A DNA stretch of 64,000 bases, taken from Rhodeus uyekii (lineage: Eukaryota; Chordata; Actinopteri; Cypriniformes; Acheilognathidae). The position numbers were made by a program, and so were the translations under genes. Position 1 is the stretch's first letter, and the number at the start of each line of letters is the position of its first letter. Positions 1-12,011 of this stretch are shown piece after piece. Where the stretch lies: assembly GCA_037043235.1 (NCBI GenBank), contig JAWRVZ010000013.1, forward strand, positions 4,215,501 to 4,279,500, in the 5' to 3' direction. The notes under the pieces were generated by a model that searched no databases, had not been told where the DNA came from, and saw only the letters and a program-made list of their open reading frames with translations.

Positions 1-1219
1 GGTAAAGTTTGTGTTCTGATCTATAATCCAGTGGTAGTTTTCCCACTGATTCACTAACACTGAAGGAGATCTTTAGAGCTGAACATTGTTAACAAACATG
101 GGGATCCTTGGTGATCTCAATCATCTCTATGTATCATAACATAATATGCATCACTAATTTGTTTAAAAAAAGTAAGGAAAATGTGGCAGATAATCTCAGA
201 GACATTAACAGTATCTGTACCTTTTTTTTCACAGACCCACGTTAAAAGCATTTTGATAACTCATGTTTACATTGTAGCAACAAATATTGGAATTAAGGCT
301 TTTCTTATCAGCTTGTGTAGATTTGTATGCTTCTTGATCCATGATACCGTGCAATCTCAATCTTTCCACTACTCTCCATTTGGCCAACTCAGTTTGGCCA
401 ACTTTGCATCTGTGCAACTCAGCACAAAAATAGACTACATAGTAATCTTGCTATTAAATGAATCCCTTTTGAAAACCATTCAGAATGTGTACATCTGTCA
501 TATGCCCTGACATCATACAAGACAAAAAATCTTTTCATATAATGCATTGCATGTTCACTTAAGGGCAACGCATTGAGAGATGATGTTGTTGTATAACATA
601 ATCTTGACAGTTCTGTGTACAGTAAATTAAGGATGTTGGCTGAAATGGATAGAGGATTTCATTTTCATGTACAGTTTTTTAATACATATGAAATTGCTAT
701 TTTGCAAATGCCATGAGGGAAAGCAAGTGATGAGAACTGGAAAAACTGAAGAGCCAGCCAGCACAGACAATGATATGAAATGACTTCCCTGTCAGTTGCT
801 GTCTGGCTCTGACAGACATACTGCGTGCATCTGTGCCTGGATTGATTGATTGACCGATTCATTGATTTATTCACATAATTTCTTTAGTTTCATAGTTTCC
901 AATCTCTCTCTCTCTCTCTCTCGCTCTGTTTCTCAATACCCTTATCTCTCTTTTGCACCATTTGGACAGGATTAGTTTTTCAAACGGCTTGAGTCAAATT
1001 ATTACCAGAGGACATCTGTGATGTCATGTACTGATTCGGACAGGATTTGGATATCTGTAGATTTTACCCACTGTCAATTTACCAGGAAAATGTTACAAAA
1101 ACGTCTACATTTATAATAGTGCTTCAGGCAGGGCCATAAAAAATGTAGGTTTGGTTACAATATTCAATGAAAGTCATATTAATGATTAAGTTTAATGTTA
1201 AATGTATAGAAATGGAAAG

Positions 1220-1223
<4 letters not shown>

Positions 1224-1315
<92 letters not shown>
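1224..1315. repeat. (TA)n microsatellite
   Basis: About 90 bp of uninterrupted alternating T and A. The open frames of Tyr-Ile repeats that it produces on both strands are not genes. Confidence 0.95.
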
Positions 1316-1670
1316 GCATGTATGGCAATAAAGAAGCATTGCTTATAATATCTCCTATGCACCACATTCTTACCCAAGGTTGTGTGAGAAAAAACTGTTT
1401 TCCTGCCCAAATGGGGCTTTTGACGTCAATTAATGTTCCCAGTGAGCCCAGATGCTCCCAGGTACCTCATGTTCATGCATGGCATGCTCTCATCTGGAAG
1501 GAAAACTGAAAGAAAGAAAAATGAACAATGTGTTAGATCTTCCTATTGTCTAGGATTATTTTGGACAATACTGGAGAAAGGTTTGGCATGTTTGGGTTCA
1601 AATTTTGCAACATTTTCTCTAACATATTTAAGAAATGCACAGCACTGGATAAACTTGATGTCTTTAGGAG

Positions 1671-2759
1671 TACCGTATTTTCCGCCATATAAGACGCTCC
1701 GGAACATAAGACGCACCCAATTTTAAAGGAGGAAACTCTAGATAAAAAAGCTTCTGAACCAAATACTGTAGTAAAATATTTTATATCAACTTTATAAAGT
1801 TAACAGCACAAAAAACATAAAACAATTTTATGCCAACCATGTAACATATTAAGAACTATCTTTACTCTCATTAACAGTCAGTAAACAGTGAAAGTAACAA
1901 AAATAAGGCTGTAATGTTTTTATTCAAACTCCAATAATTTGTGTGTAAACCGGGAAGTGGGGTGTTGTTCCGAAATCTGACTCCCCGGACAAATCTCACT
2001 TCCCTCACTAACAGCGAGATTTTTCCGCAGCAGAAAAATACACCTGTGAAAATCTCACTCCCATCACTAACTCTGGTTTAAAAGCTCACAGACTCACCAT
2101 ATGATGAGACAATAAGATAAATATCTCCCTGGTAAACCCATACTATAATTGTTTCAACCAAATGCTTTTGAGCAAAGAATGTCCATACCATAATGAGATA
2201 ATAAAATAAATATGTTAAGTCTGTGAGCTTTTAAACCAGAGTTAGGGACGGGAGTGAGATTTTCACAGTGTATTTTTCTGCTGTGAAAATTTGACTCCCC
2301 CTGGTAAACCCATAGGCCTACTATACTTCATTATAACTGTAATATCATTTCATTTTTTGCTTATTTATGTAAGCATACAAGTCGGTTTGTAGGCGAATAT
2401 GCTCAAGGAAGTGCGTTCACCTCGATGCAGCGCGTATTAATGCGTGCGCGTAGGGGAGTGAGATTTGTCCGGGGAGTCAGATTTCTGTACAACACCTGGC
2501 GAGACGCGAGTCACCACGGAAGCAGAGAACGCGGCTCACAAGTGCAACTGAGAGAAGTGAAACTAAACCAAGAGAAAGAAGCGTGACTCACAGAGAGTGA
2601 AGCGTGAGCTCCGAACGTCATCACCACTCGTTATCACCACGGCTATGGCCGTGGCCGCGCTCCGCGGATTCTTTACATTCGTCAGATAGGACGCACCAAC
2701 TTTTTCCCCCCAGTTTTGGGGAAGAAAAAAATGCGTCTTATGCGGCGAAAAATACGGTA
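1671..2759. mobile_element. composite palindromic non-autonomous DNA transposon, copy 1
   Basis: The left end (CCGTATTTTCCGCC then ATAAGACGC) and the right end (GCGTCTTATGCGGCG then AAAAATACGG) are inverted repeats flanked by TA. It has no coding capacity. A second copy lies at 34096-35199. Two further inverted-repeat layers are nested inside: one at 1961-2496, and an inner pair whose arms carry TTTAAAAGCTCACAGACT and its complement. TA duplication and the lack of a gene suggest a MITE of the Tc1/mariner/pogo superfamily, but I cannot name the family. Confidence 0.75.
1961..2496. mobile_element. inner inverted-repeat element nested in composite copy 1
   Basis: The ends read GGTGTTGTTCCGAAATCTGA then CTCCCCGGACAAATCTCAC, with the inverse (GTGAGATTTGTCCGGGGAGT then CAGATTTCTGTACAACACC) at the right. 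The trinucleotide TGG lies directly outside both ends and may be a 3-bp target duplication. The same nested arrangement is found in the second composite copy (34381-34950), so nesting predates spread. Superfamily unknown. Confidence 0.6.
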
Positions 2760-2961
2760 ATAGTTTTCCTTCATTTAAGTCTCAGTTTCTGGCTGTTTGT
2801 GAGCCCTTAAGTTATGGTGTTTTATATGGATATAGTTTTTAAACCTATTTCTACCCTGATCCCTCTTTTTGCCATGTACTTTTCCATGTAAATATTGCAT
2901 ATATAATATATGTTTTAGGCTATAAATTCTAAAATAATATTAATACTGTTTAAAACATAAG

Positions 2962-4770
2962 ATAATGTCTCTGTTACGTATGTAAACTTAGTTTCCTGAA
3001 TAGGGAATGAGATGCTGCGTCAAAGTGCTGTGGGAACGCCTCTGTGTAACGACGTCGTGAAGCACATGTGAAATCAGTCCGACTCGTAAGCAAGTCTCGA
3101 CTACCCTCTTGCTCATAATTTTCTTTGACGCTGGGGACCCAAAACATACGAACAGCTGTTCAGATTTTCTCCACAGGGCACCTCTGTGGACTTCATCTAA
3201 GGCCCTAACAGTGCAGACAAGATTCTATTTTTTAATACGGAAAGGAGGAGGACAGAGGGCCTGGAGTACGATAGGTCTTAAAGTATTAGTAGGGACCTTA
3301 GGATATAAGAAAGAAAGAAAAGCTTTTACCATGCCGGGAGAAAATTCCAGACACAAGGATGAAATGGAGAGAGAATCTTACGAATCTCCTTTTCTCTTGA
3401 GAGATGAAATGGCCAGAAGAAAGATAGTTTTGAAAGTGAGAAATTTCTCAGGGACCTCCTAGATGAAAGGCCTTCAAGTACTACAGCCAGGTCCAGACCC
3501 GATATTGGTATGCTTTGCCCCCAAAAGCACACCTAAAGAAGTCCCTGGATATGAGCAAGTATACATCCTAGAGATCTATCGTGACAAACTAGTCCTCGTA
3601 CCTGATTTGTGACACAATCTGCTTCTGCCTGAGCATTTGAATTTGAGCTTTGCCGATAAGCAATTTAGTTATCACAGGCCTAAGATGGGATGTAACTCAC
3701 GATCCTTCCTTCACCAGAGCCTGCTAAGGGCCTATTACTGTGTGCAGGACCCTGTTGAATCGGGGTGTGCGAGACCTGAAGTTTATGGTGTAGCCCTTTC
3801 CGACCGTGTGCAACCCAACAATGTATTGGCAGAGTTCTGTCAAAAAATCTACTAAGGAAACTGGCCTACTACTCTCGAGACTGGCCTCTGGTGTTATTTG
3901 AACAGTCAGCACAGTGCCCTGAAGTGGCAAACCAGCAGGGAACAACTGGCTTGGCTCTTCTAGAGCCCTCCTCGAACAAGATTGGACACCATATTGAGAG
4001 GGGGTCACTGCTTTCCCCTGGAGGGGTCTACCCTTAGGGCCCTGGTGCCATATGCATCAGCATGTCTTTGTCACAGCCTTCTTAGTGGTAGTAACGCCCT
4101 CAGATCTATTCTGCCCTTCAAGGACTTCGACTGTAAGCACTGCCCTGGCCCCCAAACTCTCTGCGTGTGGGGGGTACAGATGAAAACACTCAACTTAGTC
4201 TAAGGCCACGTCCCCACGAAGCCGATGCATTCCGGCAATTTTGGGAAAATTGTATTTCTGTATTCGCTGTAATTCTGCCACAGATATACACTATATATAG
4301 AGAAGAAGACTTAACCTTACCTAAGAAGGCATAACCTTGCGTGCTGTATACAAACCAAGAACAAAATATATACAGATTTGCTGTACACACAAAACCGCAA
4401 GGGTGTCATTTTCAGATTTATCCACTTTAGGACCCGGTTTAAAAAAATAACAGTTTCAGTCTCCCAAAATGCCGGATCCGTGTAGACGGGCCCTAAGAGA
4501 GCAAGCTTCTCGAGACTGGTCTCTGCTATTATTTGAGCTATCATTTCCGTACCCTGAAGCGGCAAGCCGGTAGGGAACAGCCAAACTGATGGCCTTCAGG
4601 GACGATGCCGACACAGGGGAGATATGGCTTGTAGCATCTCTATTACCCTGGGCATCTACCCATAGTGTTGCTTTAGTCCAGAATTAGAAGTTTTGGGAAT
4701 AAGCACATAGAAAAATTGGTCCCATTCATGACCCTGACACAGGAGGTTGTGCTCGAGACCACAGGAAGAG
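2962..4770 (+). mobile_element. DIRS-type tyrosine-recombinase retrotransposon fragment (terminal repeat plus gag-like part)
   Basis: The left end (GTTACGTATGTAAAC, then GGGAATGAGATGCTGCGTC) matches, on the opposite strand, the terminal repeat at 58235-58299. Downstream sequence carries broken frames, including F-D-C-K-H-C around 4128-4145, which resembles the Cys/His part of DIRS gag proteins. A module starting TCTCGAGACTGG occurs twice (3872-3955 and 4508-4592), with a Harbinger-type MITE between them. No RT or recombinase is left. The right boundary is uncertain. Confidence 0.6.
4204..4493. mobile_element. PIF/Harbinger-type MITE, copy A
   Basis: This 290-bp element starts GGCCACGTCCCCACGAAG and ends CGTGTAGACGGGCCC, forming imperfect terminal inverted repeats. 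It is flanked by a direct TAA at 4201-4203 and 4494-4496. The 3-bp TWA target duplication and the GGSCMCGTCCACACG terminus fit Harbinger-derived MITEs. A related copy at 37975 has TTA duplications. It interrupts the DIRS fragment. Confidence 0.75.
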
Positions 4771-5239
4771 TTAGTCTGATTATTTATATTACAAAGTTCT
4801 GTTGCTCAGTCGGCCATAAAACTTAATTTCTTTTTTAATGGACTGAGACACTCCTTAGTTGGACACTAAAAACCTCCACTGGTGTATTTTAAATGAAATT
4901 GTATTATTATTGATCCTATCCTATTACACCTCATCCTATCAGCATGAGAAGAAGCGTATATATAACATATTCGACTTCCCTACATATTTCGGCAATTTCC
5001 GGCATCCCTCCACCACCCCAACTCCTCACTCTTGGTTGTTCTTCTCACAGCCAGGAGTACGGGGGGAGTGCTCTGCATTCAGGCTAAACACCAAGCTTGG
5101 AGCCCTCTGCTCGGACATTTACTGCACCTGAATCATTTGTAAATGTGAACTTGTGAATTGTTATTTTGGGAGCTGTAGTTCCAGTGCCTCATTCAAGGTG
5201 GAAGTAACTGCATTTTAAAGCGTATATGCTGCGTATGTT

Positions 5240-5510
5240 TACAACCCTGAGATGAGGCACTGGACCTGACAAAAAAATGAATCGCCTCAAACCCCTCTGC
5301 CAGATCCGTTTGTGAACCCCACAACCCGATTTGTCACTGCCTTGGCAGAAAGAGCCTCTCTCCTCAAAGAGCACCCGGCGGGAGCGTGCAACCCCTTTCG
5401 TGAACCTTGTGTGCTTTGCCTCGACAGAAGCAGGACAAAGGCATAAGGAACGTGAGCAGAGGAGCCCTCGTCAAAGAGTGCCCGGTGGGAGCACGGCATT
5501 CTTAATGCCT
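5240..5510 (+). other. coding-like relic with internal duplication, unidentified
   Basis: One frame from about 5302 reads D-P-F-V-N-P-T-T-R-F-V-T-A-L-A-E-R-A-S-L-L, then K-E-H-P-A-G, then C-V-L-C-L-D, without stops for about 45 codons. A diverged second copy of the S-L-L-K-E-H-P part appears at about 5461-5500. It lacks a start codon and splice context. It may be part of a retroelement gag; I do not recognise it. Confidence 0.3.
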
Positions 5511-5640
5511 CTCACAATGCTTTTAATTTGCACTTTTATCTCAAAGGTTGGCTGAGCATACTGTTCTCCCAACAACAACAAAAAACGTGTGTACTACCAA
5601 TCAATCTCTTAGCGAGGGCAGGGAAGATCACATCTCTTAA

Positions 5641-6211
5641 CCCTTTTGCACATACAATCACACCCCGGTATGATCAGTCATGGCTGGACCCTGGAGGGTA
5701 TGATCAGACTGGTGTGATTAGAACGTTCTTGCGTCACGTGATCAACTGTTAAATTGAAACGTGTTTTTGCACATTATCTGGCGCTGATCGAAAGATGGTC
5801 ACACTCAGTGTTTATCATATCAGGTAAATCAGATACATTTTGCATAGGTAACTATAAAGTTCATTGTATTCTTCTCCCACTTCACCGGCCACTTACTGCC
5901 ATGTATTTCGGGAGAAATGACTGAATTTGTGTTGTAAATCAGACCAGTCAGATTCTCCAAACTGTGGCGCAAACAAACATGGCAGCACCCATTGCACATC
6001 ATAGATCAGCTGACATGATCATTATAAAGGTTTTTAAATGACAAAACACAATCACTTCCATATATTTTGTGCTTTTGTGGGTGCGATGTCACTACAAGCA
6101 AGACGCATCGCCATGGAAACAATAAGGGAAACATTCTAAAAATAACGGTCAAACTAAAAAAACTCACGCCAGGCTACCAGGCTGAAAATTTAGAACTTAC
6201 GTGCGAAAGGG
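5641..6211. mobile_element. piggyBac-type MITE with TTAA target duplications
   Basis: The left junction is TTAA-CCCTTTTGCAC and the right junction is GTGCGAAAGGG-TTAA, with the TTAA at 5637-5640 and 6212-6215. CCC-starting inverted termini with exact TTAA duplication are the hallmark of piggyBac elements. The 571-bp interior has no transposase frame, so it is non-autonomous. It also holds an internal palindromic stretch around TATGATCAGTCATGG and GGGTATGATCAGACTGG. Confidence 0.85.
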
Positions 6212-9083
6212 TTAAATGCTGTTTACTATGCCATTTTACAATGTGTAAAATGTGAAATTTGGACAGTAGAACACATGAAAAGGCTGTGGTTCTCAGCAGA
6301 ATGACTGAAATAAATGAAAAAACTTTTCAGTTACCGTTTCAAGTCAATCTTACTATCGTCGATCATTGCCTTGCAAGTTTCAAACTTAAACATTGGTTTT
6401 TCTGTGAAATATTGAACGTTGTTGGCGGAAGTACTGTGTGAGCTGTCTGATATACTCATAAAATTGCAAGAAATTATTTAGAAATTGTATAGAACCAATT
6501 CTGCTACCTCTCATCTGGTCTCTATAGGTAACATGGCTTCTTAATTGATTTTTGCAAAGCTTTCCAAGTAGGATTACTTTTTGTTGTTCTTAACTCTATC
6601 TCTCATTCTCTTCTAACCAGCTCATTTATCATTCACCCTAGTCCACACCTCTGGTCTCTATTTGGGGCAGAGAAGTTCATTATTTTAGCTAGTTTTATTC
6701 CACGCTGGGACACAAGCCTGACAGCAAGCTTGTCCCTGATGGATGACATGAGATGGAGCAGTGCTGTAATTGTAATTCTATATCACACAGACAAACTGAG
6801 GACTTGGAAAATGTGTGAAATGTCAGAGGTCTAACAGTGTTCAAGTTACAAGATTTGTGGCTATTGAAGCCCATGCACAGGATATTAGGTGGCACTGTAG
6901 ATATTAGGTGGCACTGTAACAAAGTTGTAAATTAAGTGTTCTATTATTATGATATATTAGGGCCATATCCGTTATCATTCAGTTTTTGATAGTTTGTTAT
7001 TGGTCAGTAATTTGTCAGTAAGGATATTTTTATCATCTCATATCAGATATTTATTTTGACCTCTCCTTTCCACTTATATTATTGATCATAGGTTACTTTA
7101 GCCATCATCGCCATTAGCCATGTTTGAATGCTCTTCGTTTTTCTATATGGACCACAAAATTAGAATTTAAAAAAATGAAAGCCTACTCTCACTCGTTCAT
7201 ATAAATGGATCACATGAAAGTTATGACAAAGATTTAAGCATTATTTGTTGAGCCTTCATTATATGGTATTTTACAATATACCGTTTAGTAATATTATTTA
7301 TTGGTTTTCAATCATGAAAATGAAGAAAACAATTTGGCTAGAATTTATTTTTTAATCAGAGCATCGTTGAAGACTTTCAAAGATTACCAAATGGTAAGTT
7401 AATTAAAAACAACAGCATTTTATTGTTATTTATCAGGAGAGACATATGGTGTTCTACTCATTGTAATATCCTCTGACATTAACTGAATATTTTCTGTCAG
7501 CTGTAAAATATACTGACTCTGCAGCTTAGCTTTCACTTGACAAAATGAATGGAGCCAGTGATGGTTTTGTCTGGTACACCATCACCTACAAAATCCATCA
7601 TGCTTACACACCAAACCAGCCTCTCTTTACATGCCTTTGACAGCTAATCATTCACAATTATGTTCGAAACATGGCTTTACACATTAAAGCGATGGCCCAG
7701 CACTAAATATATAAAGCACTTCTCTGTCATTTCCGCAGAATTTCTGAGATGTGTTTACAGTGAATAAAAATCATCCAGTCATTTGATCAAGTGTGAAGAG
7801 CAAATAATGGCTCATCATTCAGTACATCACAGTTGGCAATTAAGCTCCCTGTTCAAACACTGATTACAAAAATCATTTCAACACAGTCTATATGCACATC
7901 AGGAGACTCAATAAAGTGAATTTTTTCAAGCTTAAAGAAGAGGCACAACACATATTTGTAAGGCTAAAATACAACTCATACTAATTTTTAGTATGATACA
8001 GAAATGCACACGTTAGTTCCTGTTAATTATCAGTAGTATGTTTACATCATTATAAGTTTCATGGCCATTAATAAGGTGTAAAATCAGAACTATCACGCAG
8101 ATGTTATGTAGAGGAACAACAAGGTAAACAATATACACAGTGAACTCATAAGTATTTGGACTCACAAGACACAGTTAAAATGTGTGAATGTAATTTAAAT
8201 ATATAAAAAATTGTCAAAACAACAGTGGCCTTTATTTGTAGAGAAAGATAGCACAAGCGCAATACTTCTCAAAAAGGAAAACTAGCATAATTTGTTTACA
8301 GTTGCCACCTGATTTGATATTTTGAGTATAAAGATGGTCATTTTAAAGTGTTCTCTACATAGACATCCAAAAGAGTCCAAATATGGCAAATGTATATTAC
8401 TCACTTGGCTTGGCTGTTTACAAAATTTGACATAAACCTAGAGATACTTAATGTTGCCTAGTGGTTGCTTGTATAGTGGTGAATCCAGACATCTTAGACT
8501 AGTTATGTTCGACTTGAAGTGGCACTGTGCAGACTGATCACTGTGTGACATTGAAAGCATTAAGAGCCTTTTGCTCTTAGTCACTGTCATGGTAGTTTGA
8601 AGTCATACACCGATTGGTCTGAGCAGCGCCGCTTCTTGAACACACCTATATTCTCTGTTGAGCAGCACTCTGTCACATGATGTGTTTAAAATAAACATAT
8701 AACAAATTTTACTTCTGTGAAAACATATTCAATATGTAAAAATATATGGCTATGTTTGTTTTTATATGTTGTAGATTTTTTGGATTGTGAAAAGTGGGCA
8801 TTACATACTAGAATGGAGCCTAAAACAAATAAAACAAATTGATAAATAGCTAGTTGGGTGTTGGTTAGCATTAACATTTAATTATCATAACATTTTCAGC
8901 CTAAGGGACATAAGCAGAAAAGAAAAGTAATTTTTTATTCATTTTTTTTATTTGAATTATAGATTATCTCCCTAGTGAAAAATAGATGTACTAATTTATA
9001 TTTATAATACATTTAATTTATGGTAAGTATACAAAAAATATATACAATACTAAATGAAATAGTTGTACTGTAATGAATGGAGG

Positions 9084-9790
9084 CGATAAGCCAAATAGAA
9101 TCCAAGTGCAGTTTATTTTTGGGACAATTCAGATCAGAAACCATATTCCAGGCGTGAGGTCAGCAACATAGGATCAGTCCAAACATGAAACAGACATAGT
9201 ACTAAACAAACAATGAACAAGGCATGGCATGGATTAAACTTGGCATGGCATGGAAACAGTGAGACATGACATGGGCTAAACAAGGCATAGCTAGACATGG
9301 CATGGCATATGCTCGACATGACAGGGAACATGGTCCAGTAAGGTTATGCTACCCCTAAGGTTACAGGTATTACCACTAGCGGTACTAGCTATGGCTAGCA
9401 GGGCTGTGCTACCTGCAAGGTTAAGAGCAATACCACAAACAATACTGTTCAACATGACATGGAACTAAGCACAGCAACATGACCAAGCAAGAAACCAGGC
9501 ATAGCATTAGCATGACTAGACATAACATAATAATGAGACGAGACTAGACTAGACTAGACTAGACTAGACTAGACTAGACTAGACTAGACTAGACTAGACT
9601 AGACTAGACTAGACTATATGGCTAAGTAAGCGGTACTGCCCATAGAGTGGAGGGCAGCCCATGCAATACGTCGCCCTGTCCATGAGTGATCCTTGCACTT
9701 ATATAGTCCTAAACAGGAAGTGGTCGCAGAGGGAGCGGTAGCAGACAGACCATGAACGTGGGCTCCCCCTGGTGGTGTGGCAAGGCATGG
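9084..9790 (-). mobile_element. LTR-like dispersed repeat containing satellites
   Basis: The start (AATCCAAGTGCAGTTTATTT) resembles the 5' part of the probable solo LTR at 28194 (CTCAAGTGCAGGGTAAATG). Inside are several CATGGCATGG motifs, an imperfect duplication of about 66 bp (GGTTATGCTACC and GGCTGTGCTACC units near 9344 and 9401), and a pentanucleotide array. No ends with target duplications were found. It may be the distal LTR of the minus-strand element whose gag-like remains lie at 11230-11460. Confidence 0.4.
9541..9615. repeat. (AGACT)15 pentanucleotide microsatellite
   Basis: About 75 bp of perfect AGACT repeats. The preceding GAGACG looks like a degenerate first unit. Confidence 0.95.
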
Positions 9791-10061
9791 CGTTAAATGT
9801 ACTTATTTCAAGCTTTCTTCAAATACCTCACATGCTATTCCTTCATGCAAGCACACGCATGATCATTGAACCAAGCTCTGAGCTGTTGAGAGGAAATGGT
9901 GGAAGACTAAACACCCTGCTGACCTGAGCATGTACCATTGTTTCTCTCCTGTATTCTTTCTTCTCTTGTGTTTCCAATGTCAAGATATCCTACTACCAAA
10001 ACAAAATCAGCAGCATTCAGAACATTCTTAACATACAATCTGTCCCATCACAGCAGCCAGC

Positions 10062-10614
10062 AGCCATATCACCCTGTAGCCTAAGACTGGTTGCCCACTA
10101 AAGCTAAGCAGGCTTGAGCCTGGTTAGTACCTGAATGGGAGACCTCCTGGGAATGACTAGGTTGCTGCTGGAAGTGGTGTTAAGAGGCCAGCAGGGGGTG
10201 CTCACCCTGTGGTCTGTGTGGGTCCTAACGCCCCAGTATAGTGACGGGGACACTGTACTGCAACAAGCACCGTCCTTCGGATGAGACGTTAATTCGAGGT
10301 CCTGACTCTCTGTGGTCATTAAAAATCCCAGGATGTCTTTCGCAAGAGTAGGGGTGTAACCCCGGCATCCCTGGCCAAATCTGCCCATTGGCCTTTGTCC
10401 ATCATGGCCTCCTAATCACCCCCTTACACTAATTTGCTTCATTGCTCTGTCTTCTCTCCTTAGCTGGTGTGTGGTGAGCGTTCTGGCACAGGTTGCCGTC
10501 GCATCATCCAGGTGGATGCTGCAAACTGGCGGTTGAGGAGATCCCCCCCCCCTCCCAAGCGCTTTGAGCTCTGGAAAACCGCTATATAAATGTAACTGAT
10601 TATTATTATTATGA
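10062..10614 (+). mobile_element. SINE3-type 5S-rRNA-derived SINE
   Basis: The head is recognisably 5S rRNA: AAGCTAAGCAGG (box A, about 10101-10112), CCTGGTTAGTACCTGAATGG, then GGGAGACCTCCTGGGAAT (box C, about 10137). These are internal RNA polymerase III promoter elements. The body continues for about 400 bp and ends with GCGCTTTGAGCTCTGGAAAA, CCGCTATATAAATGTAA, then a (TTA)n tail. A truncated minus-strand copy of the tail lies at 40582. The head has several mismatches to 5S, so it is an old insertion, not a 5S gene. Confidence 0.85.
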
Positions 10615-11022
10615 TCACTTATTTCAAGAACCACCTGAATACACACCTCTTCCGCTAACACTTAAGTGAACAGAAGACAGGACAGACACATAACAGATCC
10701 ACCCCTTTCCCAAAAAGTAAAATAAGACTAGTAAACTGGAACAATGGAGGAGGAAGGAAGTGGGTACAGGAGGAGGACAAAACAAAATGAACACTAAACG
10801 TGGGAGAGGGGTGGCAGCCTGGAGCCCCAAGATTAGGGAGCATTCAAAGTGGTCTCTGGGGTGGTGCCAGGAGGTCAAGGAGCCAGGGTGGGACCAGGTG
10901 TCCAGGGAGCCATGGTGGCACCAGCAGTTCAAGTGTCCCTGTGCCCACACACACACAGCAACGCAGTGGCCAACACAGCCAGTACCCAGCACATTTGGCT
11001 TGGAAACAATTAGAGAAAGGAG

Positions 11023-11140
11023 ATCGCTGGAGACGACTGGAGATCAGAGATCGCTGGAGACGACTGAGGATCAGTGATTGCTGGAGATGACTGGAAATCA
11101 ATGATTGCCGGAGACGACTGGAGATCTGGTTGCACTGGAG
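11023..11140. repeat. minisatellite, unit about 27 bp
   Basis: Four to five imperfect units built on GATCGCTGGAGACGACTG. It lies next to the gag-like relic at 11230 and may belong to the same element. Confidence 0.8.
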
Positions 11141-11229
11141 ATGAATGGAGTGCATGCTTCCCTGACACGCATTTGGGGTCTTGACCTGCTGGAGTAGTAA
11201 GGAGGCCTGGCCTCAGTGGAACTGGCTGG

Positions 11230-11460
11230 ATAACTAAATGGGGCTACTCGGTAGCTGGGTAGCTGTCCTCCTCTTCCCCTACAACATTGGCAGAATAATT
11301 TAGGGTGAGGACATCGTTGAGGAAGTCCGCTACGGGCCTGTTGCAATCCTTGGGGGAAGCCACACAAAACAGTCTGTTGTCTAGCCCCATCCAGAAACAA
11401 GAGTTGAGCATGCCGTCGCTCAAACTCACTAGATGGGTCAGCTCCAGAAACTCCACGACT
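11230..11460 (-). pseudogene. gag-like fragment of an LTR retrotransposon
   Basis: Read on the minus strand, one frame gives E-F-L-E-L-T-H-L-V-S-L-S-D, then L-N-S-C-F-W-M-G-L-D. This is the E-F-x-x-L-x-x-x-x-x-x-x-D-x-x-L-x-x-x-F pattern common to gag proteins of fish Gypsy-like elements. The frame is short, lacks neighbouring protease or RT, and is followed on the minus strand by the minisatellite. The identification is by pattern only. Confidence 0.45.
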
Positions 11461-11559
11461 TAGTCCTACAGCGGCCGGCCGTTCTGGCAGAGAGTGAGAA
11501 GCAGATGGTTCTCTGCCAACTTTCTTCTCTCTGCCAGATACCTCTCAGCATTTCCTTTT

Positions 11560-11860
11560 GCAGTTGACATTTTTGCAGGGTCCGTTCTTCTGTTACTTGT
11601 CAATGTTGTAAGAACGCTCGAAGACATTGGAATAAGAAACATGATGCTTGATGCAAACTTGACTTGAATGATAAATGAGAACGGACTAAGACTGGAGGAA
11701 ACATAGGGAAGATACACACCGGAAAAAATTAGATGATGGGGGACAGCTGACAAAGACTAACGATATGATAATGATGAGACAGGTGCCTTGAAAAACACCA
11801 GAAGATCATGTGAAGAACCAGGAAGTGATCAGAAAACAGGATGGGCATGTAACAACATCC
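11560..11860 (-). mobile_element. LTR-like repeat fragment related to the 22742 solo LTR
   Basis: Strings such as AAACATAGGGAAGATACACA, GACAGCTGACAAAGACTAAC, ATGATGAGACAGGTG and AACCAGGAAGTGATC match in order the interior of the probable solo LTR at 22742-23057. I could not define ends. Position next to the gag-like relic at 11230-11460 suggests both belong to one minus-strand retrotransposon. Confidence 0.5.
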
Positions 11861-12011
11861 ACAAAATAATTATTCAATGTAATGTCCGTATAAAGCCAAT
11901 GTTCAATACTGATGTGGTGACCACATTTGGTGTGTACATTTCAGTGATACTTAAAATAGATTTGACGAGCAGGGAGGGGCCGAGGGAGATGAGAACACCG
12001 CGAGGCCGTTG

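Noticed and set aside
1179..1410. Minus-strand open frames of repeated Tyr-Ile
   Set aside because: They are translations of the (TA)n microsatellite. The same applies to the frames at 14987-15218 and 18458-18772.
8140..8400. Possible MITE from AAGTATTTGGACTCAC and GAGTCCAAATATGG
   Set aside because: The inverted words are short and imperfect and no target duplication was found.
10062..10180. Possible 5S rRNA gene
   Set aside because: The 5S-like sequence is diverged and continues into a SINE body and tail, so it is a retroposon head.
10624..11155. Overlapping frames on both strands near the minisatellite
   Set aside because: They follow the repeat unit periodicity and differ in every frame, so none is supported as coding.
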